Below are positions 1 through 5,841 of a DNA stretch of 9,190 nt, piece by piece. Position 1 is the stretch's first letter, and each line of letters starts with the position of its first letter. The DNA comes from an uncultured Desulfovibrio sp. (lineage in GTDB: Bacteria > Desulfobacterota > Desulfovibrionia > Desulfovibrionales > Desulfovibrionaceae): the NCBI GenBank assembly GCA_900541395.1, contig UQJT01000064.1:1-9190 (forward strand), in the 5' to 3' direction. The notes beneath the pieces were generated by a model. It was not told the DNA's origin. It searched no databases and saw only the letters and a program-made list of their open reading frames with translations. A program made the translations under genes and the position numbers.

Positions 1-45
1 ACACAAAGTAGATCGTCGGCAGCGTCAGATGTGTATTAGTGACAG
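1..45 (+). other. Residual Illumina/Nextera (Tn5) adapter, non-genomic
   Basis: Bases 13-45 match the 33-nt Nextera read-1 transposase adapter, as I remember it, at 31 of 33 positions; the differences are T at 37 and T at 40, both A in the adapter. The last 19 bases (27-45) are the Tn5 mosaic end. Bases 1-4 are ACAC, the end of the P5 arm, and bases 5-12 (AAAGTAGA) sit exactly where the 8-nt i5 index belongs, one mismatch from the S504-type index AGAGTAGA. Order and spacing fit a library adapter and not a genomic transposon end. The genomic insert should start at 46. The T at 37 also creates the apparent stop codon of the leftmost minus-strand ORF. Confidence 0.95.
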
Positions 46-971
46 ACATATACCAGGGGGGTGTTGCCGCTTTTATGCTGAACATAGGTCAAAGAAGGCA
101 CGTTTTCGCCACGTAGAGCCTGATGCAGACGGAGGGCGGCAATGGCCGCTCCGCCTGCGTCCGAAGTGGAAAACAGGGTGACGCGCGGCTCCGCAATTGG
201 CGTACCGAAAGGTTTGCGGGCCTCCAGATACAGAGAATGAGGGTGGCGGGGCATCCCGTTCGGCGCGGTGTCCAACGTAAAATCGGGCAACGCGCTTTCC
301 GTGAAGGAGACGGAATGCGTATTCTCAAACCCCACTTCTTCCAACAGGGCGGACAGGGTGCACACGTCGTACAGCCAGCGGATACGATCGGCGGAAGGAG
401 GGGCCTCCTCAGCAGCGTATCCCAGGGGAATTTCAGGCATAGAGCTCGAGCGGGGGGCCGACTCTCGAGTGACGGCATCCAGCGCCGTCCCCACGCGCGA
501 ACGAATGAAAGCGGCTGCGGAATCCGAGGCCCCGCGCCACACCGCTTCCATCTGGTCCCGGCGGCCCGTCTTGCTCCAAGGAGCGCACAGTTCGGCCTGC
601 ATCCAACGCAGTCGTTCCCAAGCGTCCGGCTCACCGGCTCGAACTTCGGTTAGAGCGTCGATATAGGATTTTAGTAGTGATTCCACATCCTTGGTGACAA
701 TGCGTAGAATGCCGCCGGGCCGCAGCACCCTGAAACATTCGCGTAGGAAAGGTAGAACCTGACCGCGTGCAAGTTTTTCCAACAAGTGGGCATGATAAAC
801 AGCGTCAAAGCGGTTGTCGGCGAAGGGAACGCCCAGAACCGGGGGGTAGGCGCACACATGGTCGCGTTCTCCGACGGCCGGGTCCGGATCCATATTCAAC
901 CATTCCGGCGTATGGGAAAAGATCGGACCGCAACCCAGGTTAAGAAAACGGGGAATGAAATTGTGCGGCAT
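46..971 (-). CDS. SAM-dependent methyltransferase fused to a glycosyltransferase N-terminus (3' end cut by contig edge)
   Basis: This is a likely two-domain surface-glycan enzyme, of which 308 genomic codons are visible. From the ATG at 971, residues 8-100 look like a class I SAM-dependent methyltransferase. Motif I is LNLGCG (10-15), followed by an acidic LNMDPDP loop (25-31), a FDAVYHAHLLEKL segment (55-67) and the FRVLRPGGILRIV strand (80-92). From about residue 263 a new start-like segment appears, RVTLFSTSDAGGAAIAALRL, typical of the donor-domain N-terminus of GT4/GT1-type glycosyltransferases, so the natural protein is probably much longer. The apparent last residues and stop codon lie in adapter sequence. 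An in-frame TTG at 1085 would add 38 residues, but these overlie the sigma-54 promoter and resemble nothing; the ATG at 971 has GAGG 6 nt upstream. Acceptor and sugar cannot be told. Confidence 0.75.
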
Positions 972-977
972 ACGGGG

Positions 978-981
978 CCTC
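978..981 (-). promoter_or_regulatory. Ribosome binding site deciding the methyltransferase start
   Basis: GAGG on the minus strand with a 6-nt spacer to the ATG at 971. It supports this start over the in-frame TTG at 1085, which lies upstream of the promoter. Confidence 0.55.
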
Positions 982-1022
982 GGCGGGAGATGACTTGGCG
1001 TCTTTTTGACGTATCGACTATA

Positions 1023-1040
1023 ATGCAAATTACGTGCCTG
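1023..1040 (-). promoter_or_regulatory. Sigma-54 (RpoN) -24/-12 promoter of the methyltransferase gene
   Basis: The minus strand reads CAGGCACG-TAAT-TTGCATT. The known sigma-54 consensus is TGGCACG-N4-TTGCA, so every base matches except one A for T before GGCACG. The GG and GC dinucleotides have the required spacing. The predicted transcription start near 1013 leaves a leader of about 40 nt before the ATG at 971. Position, orientation and spacing all fit. Sigma-54 promoters need an enhancer-binding activator; its site is not obvious, although a possible IHF site lies upstream at 1087-1099. Confidence 0.75.
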
Positions 1041-1170
1041 AGGAATATGTCCAAAAATAAGGCGTGCAGTTGAACGTGTAGGCAAAAATCACCGCGTTGA
1101 CAATCGACGGAGCCCGTTGCCAAGTGAAAGCGGAAAACGTGGATACGTCTTTTGCAGAGCCAGCCTCGGG

Positions 1171-1199
1171 TTGCCGCGGCGGGCGGTATTTCGTATGGT
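1171..1199 (+). promoter_or_regulatory. Possible sigma-70-type promoter for yccF-ydjM-like unit
   Basis: TTGCCG (1171-1176) and TATGGT (1194-1199) are separated by exactly 17 bp, with 4 of 6 matches to each consensus hexamer. A start near 1206 would give a leader of about 40 nt before the yccF ATG. The match is modest, and the GC-rich background gives such pairs by chance. Confidence 0.3.
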
Positions 1200-1235
1200 A
1201 TCACAACAGAAAAAAGCATCATGCCACGCGGCGAT

Positions 1236-1239
1236 GGAG
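1236..1239 (+). promoter_or_regulatory. Ribosome binding site deciding the yccF start
   Basis: GGAG with a 7-nt spacer to the ATG at 1247. It supports this start rather than an in-frame TTG at 1097, which would add 50 residues unlike the family. Confidence 0.6.
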
Positions 1240-1246
1240 CATTATA

Positions 1247-1702
1247 ATGAGCGTTATCGGCAACATACTGTGGTTCGTGCTGGGCGGCTTTTTCATGGGG
1301 CTGGCCTGGTGGGCGTTCGGAGTGTTGGCTTTCGTGACCATTGTGGGCATTCCCTGGGGACGGGCCTGTTTTGTGTTGGGCAAGTTCGCCTTCTGGCCTT
1401 TCGGGCGCGACGTCGTGGCCCGGAACGAGCTTTACGGCCGCCACGACATCGGCACCGGCCCCCTGGGCACGGTGGGCAACATCATCTGGTTCGTGCTGGC
1501 CGGCATCTGGCTGGCCATAGGGCATTTGATTTCCGCGGCGGCCTGCGCGGTGACCATTATCGGCATTCCTTTCGCCTGGCAGCATATCAAACTGGCCAGC
1601 CTGGCTCTGTGGCCCATAGGTCGGGCCGTGGTGCCGGTGGACGTGGCCCGCGCGGCTCGTGCCCGCCGGGCTGACGAAACTTTGCGCGACATGCGCGGCT
1701 GA
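1247..1702 (+). CDS. yccF: YccF-family inner membrane protein (DUF307)
   Basis: This 151-residue hydrophobic protein of the YccF family is close to the length of E. coli YccF (148). It contains the family's two internal repeats. Repeat one runs from NILWFVLGG (6-14) through TIVGIP (31-36) to FWPFGRDVV (49-57). Repeat two runs from GNIIWFVLAG (77-86) through TIIGIP (103-108) to LWPIGRAVV (121-129). Each repeat carries membrane-spanning stretches ending in a W-P-x-G-R motif. The C-terminus is Arg/Ala-rich and probably cytoplasmic. The biochemical role of the family is not known to me. It is followed after 9 nt by the ydjM-like gene, whose ribosome binding site abuts its stop codon, so the two are likely cotranscribed. 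Confidence 0.88.
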   Translation: MSVIGNILWFVLGGFFMGLAWWAFGVLAFVTIVGIPWGRACFVLGKFAFWPFGRDVVARNELYGRHDIGTGPLGTVGNIIWFVLAGIWLAIGHLISAAACAVTIIGIPFAWQHIKLASLALWPIGRAVVPVDVARAARARRADETLRDMRG

Positions 1703-1704
1703 GG
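1701..1704 (+). promoter_or_regulatory. Ribosome binding site deciding a TTG start
   Basis: GAGG overlapping the yccF stop codon (TGAGG), 7 nt before the TTG at 1712. No ATG exists in this frame nearby. The ATG at 1717 is in another frame. Confidence 0.6.
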
Positions 1705-1711
1705 CGTAATC

Positions 1712-2200
1712 TTGAAATGGATCACCCATCAGGCCGTGGCCGTGGGCGCGGCCTTCAGCTTAGGGCTGCCCGCTGCGGGCGTGGGGGCTGCCTGGGCCGG
1801 AGCCGTGCTGCCCGATGTGCTGGATCAGAAGCGGGCCGCTTTGGCGCGCGACCGCCGGCGGGCGTTCAACCGCATCCATCGAGGAACGACCCATTGGTTC
1901 GGATGGTGGTTGGCCGTATGGGCGCTGGGGATGTCGGGAGCGTTGCCGGAAGCGGCGGCGTACACGGCGGCCGGTCTGGGCTTCGGGGCGTTGAGTCATG
2001 TGGCCCTGGACGCCTGCACCACGGCGGGGGTGCCGCTCGTCCCCTGGTCGCGGCGGGGCAAGTGGTCGCTGGGACTGTGCCGTACCGGCGGCCTGGGAGA
2101 GTATGTTTTCCTGGCCTTGGCCGGCGCCCTGTTCTGGGTGTTGGAGCGACGGGAACTTATGGACCTTGTGCGGGAATACGGAGGCTGGTGGCCGCTCTGA
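1712..2200 (+). CDS. YdjM-like membrane metal-dependent hydrolase (DUF457 family)
   Basis: This 162-residue protein has the pattern of the YdjM/DUF457 'membrane-bound metal-dependent hydrolase' family. Candidate metal ligands are H6 in the N-terminal WITHQ, D35 and D38 in LPDVLD, H56 and H61 in HRGTTHW, and H96 and D100 in SHVALDACTTAG. Hydrophobic segments lie at about 8-32, 62-92 and 131-145. The TTG start is chosen because it keeps H6 and has a well-placed GAGG. It closely follows yccF and ends 9 bp before the convergent galE stop. The reaction is unproven in the family; YdjM of E. coli is a small SOS-regulated membrane protein. I see no LexA-type site here. Confidence 0.75.
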   Translation: MKWITHQAVAVGAAFSLGLPAAGVGAAWAGAVLPDVLDQKRAALARDRRRAFNRIHRGTTHWFGWWLAVWALGMSGALPEAAAYTAAGLGFGALSHVALDACTTAGVPLVPWSRRGKWSLGLCRTGGLGEYVFLALAGALFWVLERRELMDLVREYGGWWPL

Positions 2201-2209
2201 AGGCGATAT

Positions 2210-3187
2210 TCAGATCGCGGCTCGGGCCGCGTGCCAGTTCCAGGCCGTAGCCATGATTTCTTCCAAACCGGAATGTCCGGGGGTCCAACCGAGTTCCCGC
2301 TTGGCCTGAGCGGCGTCGGCCACCAGTTCGGCCGGATCGCCGGGGCGGCGGGGGGCCACAACGTGCGGCACGGAATGGCCGCAGACTCTTTCCGCCGCGT
2401 CAAGAATTTGCCGTACTGAAAAGCCCGCGCCCGCGCCCAGATTGAAAATCCGGCCCGCGCCGCCGCGGGTCAGGTACTCCAGGGCCAGGCGATGCGCCGA
2501 GGCCAGATCGAGCACGTGCACGTAATCGCGTATGCAGGTGCCGTCCGGGGTGGGGTAGTCGTCGCCGAACAGTTCCAGCCGGGGAATGACGCCGACGGCG
2601 GCCATGAAGGCGCGCGGGATAAGGTGGGTTTCCGGGGCGTGCATTTCGCCGCATTCGCCCTCGGGGTCGGCCCCGGCCGCGTTGAAATAGCGCAGGCTGA
2701 TCCAGCGCAGACCGCAGGCTGTTTCAAAATCCGCCAACATACGTTCCATGAACAGCTTGGAAGCTCCGTAGGGATTGTTCGGGACCGTGGGGCAGCTTTC
2801 GGGGATGGGCATGCGCTCGGGCTGACCGTAGACCGAGGCCGTGCCGGACATGACCAGCAGGGGCGTTTCCTCCCGGCGCATGGCCTCCAGCAGATTCAGG
2901 GTGCCGCCCACGTTGACGCGATAATAAAGGCCGGGCTCGCATACCGACGTGCCCACTTGGGACAGGGCCGCGAAATGAATGACGCCGTCGGGGCGGTGGC
3001 GGCGCAGGCAGTCGCGCAGGCGGACGGGGTCCAGCATGTCGCCGTGTTCGAACGAGCCCCAGCGCGCCAATTCACGGAAGCCCGTGCTCAGATTGTCGTA
3101 GACCACCACCTCGTGTCCGTGCCGGACGAGGTGTTTGCAGGTGTGGCTGCCTATGTAGCCCGCTCCCCCGGTGACCAGGATTTTCAT
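2210..3187 (-). CDS. galE: UDP-glucose 4-epimerase
   Basis: This 325-residue extended short-chain dehydrogenase interconverts UDP-glucose and UDP-galactose using bound NAD. Visible features are the Rossmann motif [11 protein letters not shown] (6-16, GxxGxxG), the acidic D31 in VVYDNLSTG that binds the adenosine ribose, HFAALSQVG (71-79), T116 in SGTASVYG at the catalytic Ser/Thr position, and Y140 and K144 of the YxxxK pair in [18 protein letters not shown] (165-175) is typical of GalE. L288 aligns by eye with the E. coli Tyr299 gatekeeper, a smaller side chain, so N-acetylated sugars might also fit; this is inference. Its ATG overlaps the fliW stop (ATGA), suggesting translational coupling. 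It may supply galactose units for lipopolysaccharide, exopolysaccharide or flagellar glycans. Confidence 0.93.
   Translation of the reverse strand: MKILVTGGAGYIGSHTCKHLVRHGHEVVVYDNLSTGFRELARWGSFEHGDMLDPVRLRDCLRRHRPDGVIHFAALSQVGTSVCEPGLYYRVNVGGTLNLLEAMRREETPLLVMSGTASVYGQPERMPIPESCPTVPNNPYGASKLFMERMLADFETACGLRWISLRYFNAAGADPEGECGEMHAPETHLIPRAFMAAVGVIPRLELFGDDYPTPDGTCIRDYVHVLDLASAHRLALEYLTRGGAGRIFNLGAGAGFSVRQILDAAERVCGHSVPHVVAPRRPGDPAELVADAAQAKRELGWTPGHSGLEEIMATAWNWHAARAAI
2216..2231. terminator. Weak candidate hairpin between convergent genes
   Basis: Perfect 6-bp inverted repeat CGCGGC/GCCGCG with a 4-nt loop, inside the last codons of galE and 16 bp after the ydjM-like stop. It lacks a T-run on either side, so it is not a classical intrinsic terminator, but it is the only obvious hairpin at this convergent junction. 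Confidence 0.25.
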
Positions 3188-3732
3188 AACGTCCCGCCGT
3201 CGCTGTCCGTCACGGCGGAAGAAGAGGCATCGGCGCTCTTCGGCGCGTCTGCGGTCGAGGGCGGCGTGTGCGCTCCGTTATCCCGGGTCGTGCACAGGTG
3301 CAGCAGCACTCGCGGAGGGTTGACGTCGGCCTGCGGCACTTGGAGGCCGATGCGCGCCTCGTGGTTGATGAGGATGGGGCCGGTGAGGTTGAGGGCGGTG
3401 CGTTCCGGATGACCGGGGGGGATGGACACCGTCACCAGCACGGCCAGCTCTCCGGCGGTTTTCACTTGGAGCATGTTTTGTTCGGCGTCGCCTATTTTGA
3501 TCCGGTATTCGGGCAGAAAAGCATAGGGATCGCCCACCAGCAGGCCAAGTTCCGGGTCCTGCAGACTTTGCAGCACCAGAAAAGGCGCGTCTTCGCGCAA
3601 CTGCAGCAGCGTGAACTCGCGCTGGTCCTCAAACCCCATCAGGCCGCGCGGAAATTCGATGATCTTGTCCGGATCGATGCGCCGCGTTCCCAGCCTGGTC
3701 CGCGCTTCCACTACTTCTGTACGTCGTGCCAT
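3184..3732 (-). CDS. fliW: Flagellar assembly factor FliW (CsrA antagonist)
   Basis: FliW binds CsrA and blocks its RNA binding; flagellin competes for FliW, so CsrA activity follows flagellin level. The core is recognisable: [18 protein letters not shown] (23-40), [12 protein letters not shown] (51-62), DPYAFLPEY (68-76), then [10 protein letters not shown] and [17 protein letters not shown]. The protein is 182 residues; the last ~35, rich in Ala, Ser, Thr and Asp, form a disordered-looking tail beyond the usual core. The ATG at 3732 lies inside csrA, giving a 22-nt overlap, and the stop overlaps the galE ATG. This order suggests coupled translation of csrA, fliW and galE. Adjacent csrA-fliW pairs are common in flagellated bacteria. 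Confidence 0.93.
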   Translation of the reverse strand: MARRTEVVEARTRLGTRRIDPDKIIEFPRGLMGFEDQREFTLLQLREDAPFLVLQSLQDPELGLLVGDPYAFLPEYRIKIGDAEQNMLQVKTAGELAVLVTVSIPPGHPERTALNLTGPILINHEARIGLQVPQADVNPPRVLLHLCTTRDNGAHTPPSTADAPKSADASSSAVTDSDGGTL

Positions 3733-3947
3733 AACTGTGCCGCCACAAGCAGGTCTTCATTGCTGGTTTCAAGGGCCATACGGTTTTCTTCCATGACGCG
3801 CCGGTACACTTCTTCCCGATAGACCACCATGTCCGGGGGAAGGCTGATGCCGATCTTGACCTGTTTGCCCTGGAGACTGAGGACGGTGATGCGGATATCG
3901 TCCCCCAGGTACAGGCTTTCTCCGGGTCTGCGGGTGAGTATGAGCAT
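3711..3947 (-). CDS. csrA: Carbon storage/translational regulator CsrA
   Basis: This 78-residue RNA-binding dimer recognises GGA-containing hairpins, usually at ribosome binding sites, and typically represses translation. The sequence starts [18 protein letters not shown] and contains GKQVKIGI (27-34) and [10 protein letters not shown] (41-50). The RNA-binding residues L4, R6, R7 and R44 are all at the E. coli positions. The C-terminal helix is longer than in E. coli (61 residues), as is usual in FliW-containing organisms, where this region contacts FliW. The upstream ribosome binding site is poor (GGGGC about 3 nt before the ATG). It sits in a flagellar operon immediately before fliW. A 222-bp gap with several inverted repeats separates it from flgL. 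Confidence 0.96.
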   Translation of the reverse strand: MLILTRRPGESLYLGDDIRITVLSLQGKQVKIGISLPPDMVVYREEVYRRVMEENRMALETSNEDLLVAAQLWHDVQK

Positions 3948-3990
3948 GAGCGCCCCGTTGCGGGTGGTTGAAGAAAAGTGTGGATCGAAC

Positions 3991-4059
3991 TTTCCCTATT
4001 TCGGGAAAAACCGCAAGGCCGCCGGGCGCATTCCGTTTACGCCGCAAGTGAATTGCGGC
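3991..4059 (-). repeat. Cluster of inverted repeats upstream of csrA
   Basis: Two clear hairpins lie in the flgL-csrA gap. One is GCCGCAA/TTGCGGC at 4041-4059 (7-bp stem, 5-nt loop). The other is TTTCCC/GGGAAA at 3991-4008 (6-bp stem, 6-nt loop). On the minus strand a second TTGCGG (4011-4016) followed by five T (4006-4010) could pair with the same CCGCAA arm, giving an alternative terminator-like fold. The second hairpin overlaps that T-run. This could be a leader or attenuator for csrA-fliW-galE, but no base-pairing test was possible. Confidence 0.35.
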
Positions 4060-4160
4060 TGCTCCGCCGTCGCGACGCCCTCAGCCGTCAGCGCGGAGCG
4101 CTTTGAGGATAAGGATAGCGGAAGTTTCGCCTTGTTCGACTGCGTGGAGCATTTAGCCAT
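3996..4160 (-). CDS. Possible 54-residue small ORF between flgL and csrA
   Basis: An ATG at 4160 opens a 54-codon frame ending in TAG at 3996, filling most of the flgL-csrA gap. The product would be basic and Ser/Ala-rich, with two cysteines (MAKCSTQ..., ...FTCGVNG...), and no family I recognise. About three quarters of third codon positions are G or C, compatible with coding in this genome. Against it, no Shine-Dalgarno sequence precedes the ATG, and the frame overlaps both hairpins of the leader. I consider it more likely non-coding leader sequence. Confidence 0.2.
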   Translation of the reverse strand: MAKCSTQSNKAKLPLSLSSKRSALTAEGVATAEQPQFTCGVNGMRPAALRFFPK

Positions 4161-4169
4161 TGAAATGTT

Positions 4170-5816
4170 CTAAATGAACTTGGTCAGGTTGAGTTGCATG
4201 ATCATGGACGAAGACTGCAGTATGCTCTGATACGCCATCTGTTGCTGGGCCAGACGAGTGAGCAGTTCTGTCAGGTCCGCGTCCTCGATGGAACTCATGC
4301 GGGTTACCTGGTCGTCGTGGTGGGTTTCGAGTATGGTGACGTTCAGCGATACCCGCTGTTCCTTGCCGCCCACGCGGGCTGTGCTGGTCTGCAACCCCTC
4401 GATGGCCGTCTTGACCGCCGCCACCGATTCGCCGCAGCCGTCGCTGGGGCCTGTTTCAGCCCAAGCGATGAGGTTGGACAGCACCTCGAAAATATTTTTG
4501 TCTCCGCCTTCGGCGGGAATGGGCGACGAAGCTCCGGCCGGCGTATACAGACCTCCGAAGATGTCCTTGCCGCAGTTGGTGACGGATAAAAATTCGCCCT
4601 CGGCGATTTCAATGCCCTGATCGGACCGGCGAGGCCGCACGACGAACTGCTGCCCCGCTTCCAAGCGTTCGCCCGGCTGGGGAGTGACGTCCAGATAACC
4701 GCCCGGCACCTGCAGGCGCAGCTTGGAGCCTCCCGCCCGCGTGTCGGCCGTGGAAGTCACCCAGGTGACGCCGTTGTCCAGGCTGTACGAGTACTTCACT
4801 TTGCCGTCGGCGCCCACGTTGGCCGTCTCGTCCAGTCGGATGCGCACGTCGCCGGAAAAATTGCCGTAAGCGTCGGCGCTGTCCACCTTGGAGGGGCCGT
4901 ATTGGTCGACGAGAGGGGGCGGATCGTTGTCGTCGCCCTGATAGTAGGCCGTGGGCCGGATGAACAGCACCGTGCCGTTGGTGCGGCTGATGCTGTTGTC
5001 CTTGTTGTCGTCCTCGCCCTTGACGTCCAAGTCGGGGTCGTAGGCCTTGACCTGGACATTTTGCTTCAGGTCTTTGTCCTGAGGGCCGGCGGTGGGAATT
5101 TTGACCGTCACGCCGTCCAGGTCCAAAGTGGTGTCGCCGGGGGTGAGGGTCTTGGGCGGAGTGGCCGGATCGTCGGGATCGGCGGGCACCCAGGTTTCGC
5201 CGCCGTCCTTGGAGTACACGTAGCGGATGGTGTCCGTGCCCACTTCGCCGTCGTCCATGAAACGGACCATAATGGTACGGTCGGCGCTGCCGCTTATTTC
5301 CCACGGCACGCCCTTGGTGCCGTCGTTGCGCTCGGCTCCGGTCAGGTTGTCGTCCATGGTGGTTATGCCCAGCCCTTCCCGGTAGGCGGGCTGATCGGTC
5401 TTGTGGCCGGAAAACAGGTGCGAGCCGTTGAATGAGGTGTTGGCCAGATTCAGCAACTGGCTGAACAACTGGCGCAGTTCCGAGGCCGTCTGCAGGCGGT
5501 TTTCCTTGGTGACGGTTTCGGTGGATATCTGATTCGCTTTTTCCAGCATCTTGCTGAGAATGGTGGACGCCTGGGTCAGCGCGCTGTCCGTGCTGGCCAG
5601 TTGGGCGGCGGCCTCCTTGGAGTTGCTGATATACTGTTCGTTGCGGGCTATGGAGGAACGATAGGCCAGCACGCGAGCCATACCCACGGGATCGTCCGAG
5701 GGTTTGTTGATGCGTTTTTGCGTGGCGCTCTGGATATTACTGTCCATGTAATCCGAAAGGTTCTTGTTCATGTTGGTGATGAAACTTCGGTACATGGTGC
5801 GTTGAGCGATGCGCAT
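4170..5816 (-). CDS. flgL: Flagellar hook-filament junction protein FlgL (HAP3), enlarged
   Basis: FlgL forms the junction ring between FlgK and the flagellin filament and is exported through the flagellar type III system. The flagellin-like N-terminal coil is clear (MRIAQRTMYRSF..., KRINKPSDDPVGMARVL at 34-50), as is the C-terminal coil ending LLTRLAQQQMAYQSIL...LNLTKFI. At 548 residues it is much longer than E. coli FlgL (317). The extra mass lies at roughly residues 150-410, a surface-exposed region with two Asp-box motifs, SKDGGETW (202-209) and SLDNGVTW (345-352). The second is followed by a segment resembling one in FlgK. It has two cysteines (C415, C461), unusual for an extracellular axial protein. 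A strong AAGGAG lies 6 nt before the ATG, and only 25 nt separate it from flgK. Confidence 0.95.
   Translation of the reverse strand: MRIAQRTMYRSFITNMNKNLSDYMDSNIQSATQKRINKPSDDPVGMARVLAYRSSIARNEQYISNSKEAAAQLASTDSALTQASTILSKMLEKANQISTETVTKENRLQTASELRQLFSQLLNLANTSFNGSHLFSGHKTDQPAYREGLGITTMDDNLTGAERNDGTKGVPWEISGSADRTIMVRFMDDGEVGTDTIRYVYSKDGGETWVPADPDDPATPPKTLTPGDTTLDLDGVTVKIPTAGPQDKDLKQNVQVKAYDPDLDVKGEDDNKDNSISRTNGTVLFIRPTAYYQGDDNDPPPLVDQYGPSKVDSADAYGNFSGDVRIRLDETANVGADGKVKYSYSLDNGVTWVTSTADTRAGGSKLRLQVPGGYLDVTPQPGERLEAGQQFVVRPRRSDQGIEIAEGEFLSVTNCGKDIFGGLYTPAGASSPIPAEGGDKNIFEVLSNLIAWAETGPSDGCGESVAAVKTAIEGLQTSTARVGGKEQRVSLNVTILETHHDDQVTRMSSIEDADLTELLTRLAQQQMAYQSILQSSSMIMQLNLTKFI
4602..4853 (-). 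repeat. FlgL Asp-box module, copy 2 (residues ~322-405)
   Basis: Encodes YSYSLDNGVTW, then LRLQVPGGYLDV, then PGERLEAGQQFVVRPR. The same order of elements occurs in FlgK at 6898-7125: FRVSLDGGKSW, ATFDVPPEGQSIRI, EGDSFSAGDKFVIVPK. The similarity was seen by eye, so exact boundaries are approximate. Confidence 0.55.
5031..5294 (-). repeat. FlgL Asp-box module, copy 1 (residues ~175-262)
   Basis: Encodes TIRYVYSKDGGETWVPADP, then DTTLDLDGVTVKIP. It shares the SxDGGxTW core and the following beta-rich hydrophobic/Gly pattern with copy 2 and with the FlgK module, but less of the tail. Boundaries are approximate. Confidence 0.4.
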
Positions 5817-5822
5817 GAGAGG

Positions 5823-5828
5823 CTCCTT
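5823..5828 (-). promoter_or_regulatory. flgL ribosome binding site with overlapping GGA motif
   Basis: AAGGAG with a 6-nt spacer before the flgL ATG. The 25-nt flgK-flgL gap contains two GGA triplets (5824-5826 and 5836-5838), 12 nt apart, one within the ribosome binding site. This is the type of arrangement CsrA dimers bind in other bacteria. Binding here is inference. Confidence 0.5.
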
Positions 5829-5841
5829 GCCGTGTTCCGGG

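Larger units (their letters stand above)
972..1246. other. Divergent promoter region (275 bp)
   Basis: Separates the methyltransferase gene (minus) from yccF (plus). It is visibly more AT-rich than its neighbours around 1001-1090. It contains the sigma-54 promoter on the minus strand, a weak sigma-70-like pair on the plus strand, and a 12-of-13 match to the IHF consensus at 1087-1099. I see no gene here. Confidence 0.6.

Noticed and set aside
27..45. Tn5 mosaic end suggesting a genomic transposon
   Set aside because: It is flanked on the left by the rest of the Nextera adapter and an index-length 8-mer at the contig edge, so it is library adapter.
36..1085. Full 349-codon reading of the leftmost minus-strand ORF
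   Set aside because: Its 3' end is adapter sequence, and its first 38 codons from a TTG cover the sigma-54 promoter. The ATG at 971 with GAGG is better.
1097..1102. TTGACA as a -35 element for yccF
   Set aside because: No acceptable -10 hexamer lies 16-18 bp downstream (CCAAGT at 17 bp).
1185..1201. Direct repeat GGTAT twice, 12 bp apart, as an activator site
   Set aside because: The repeat is only 5 bp and overlaps the weak promoter pair. It is too short to support an operator call.
2492..3412. 306-codon plus-strand ORF antisense to galE and fliW
   Set aside because: galE and fliW are unambiguous on the other strand. This frame has no recognisable family.
3829..4173. 114-codon plus-strand ORF across csrA start and the gap
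   Set aside because: It overlaps the certain csrA start and has no ribosome binding site or family resemblance.
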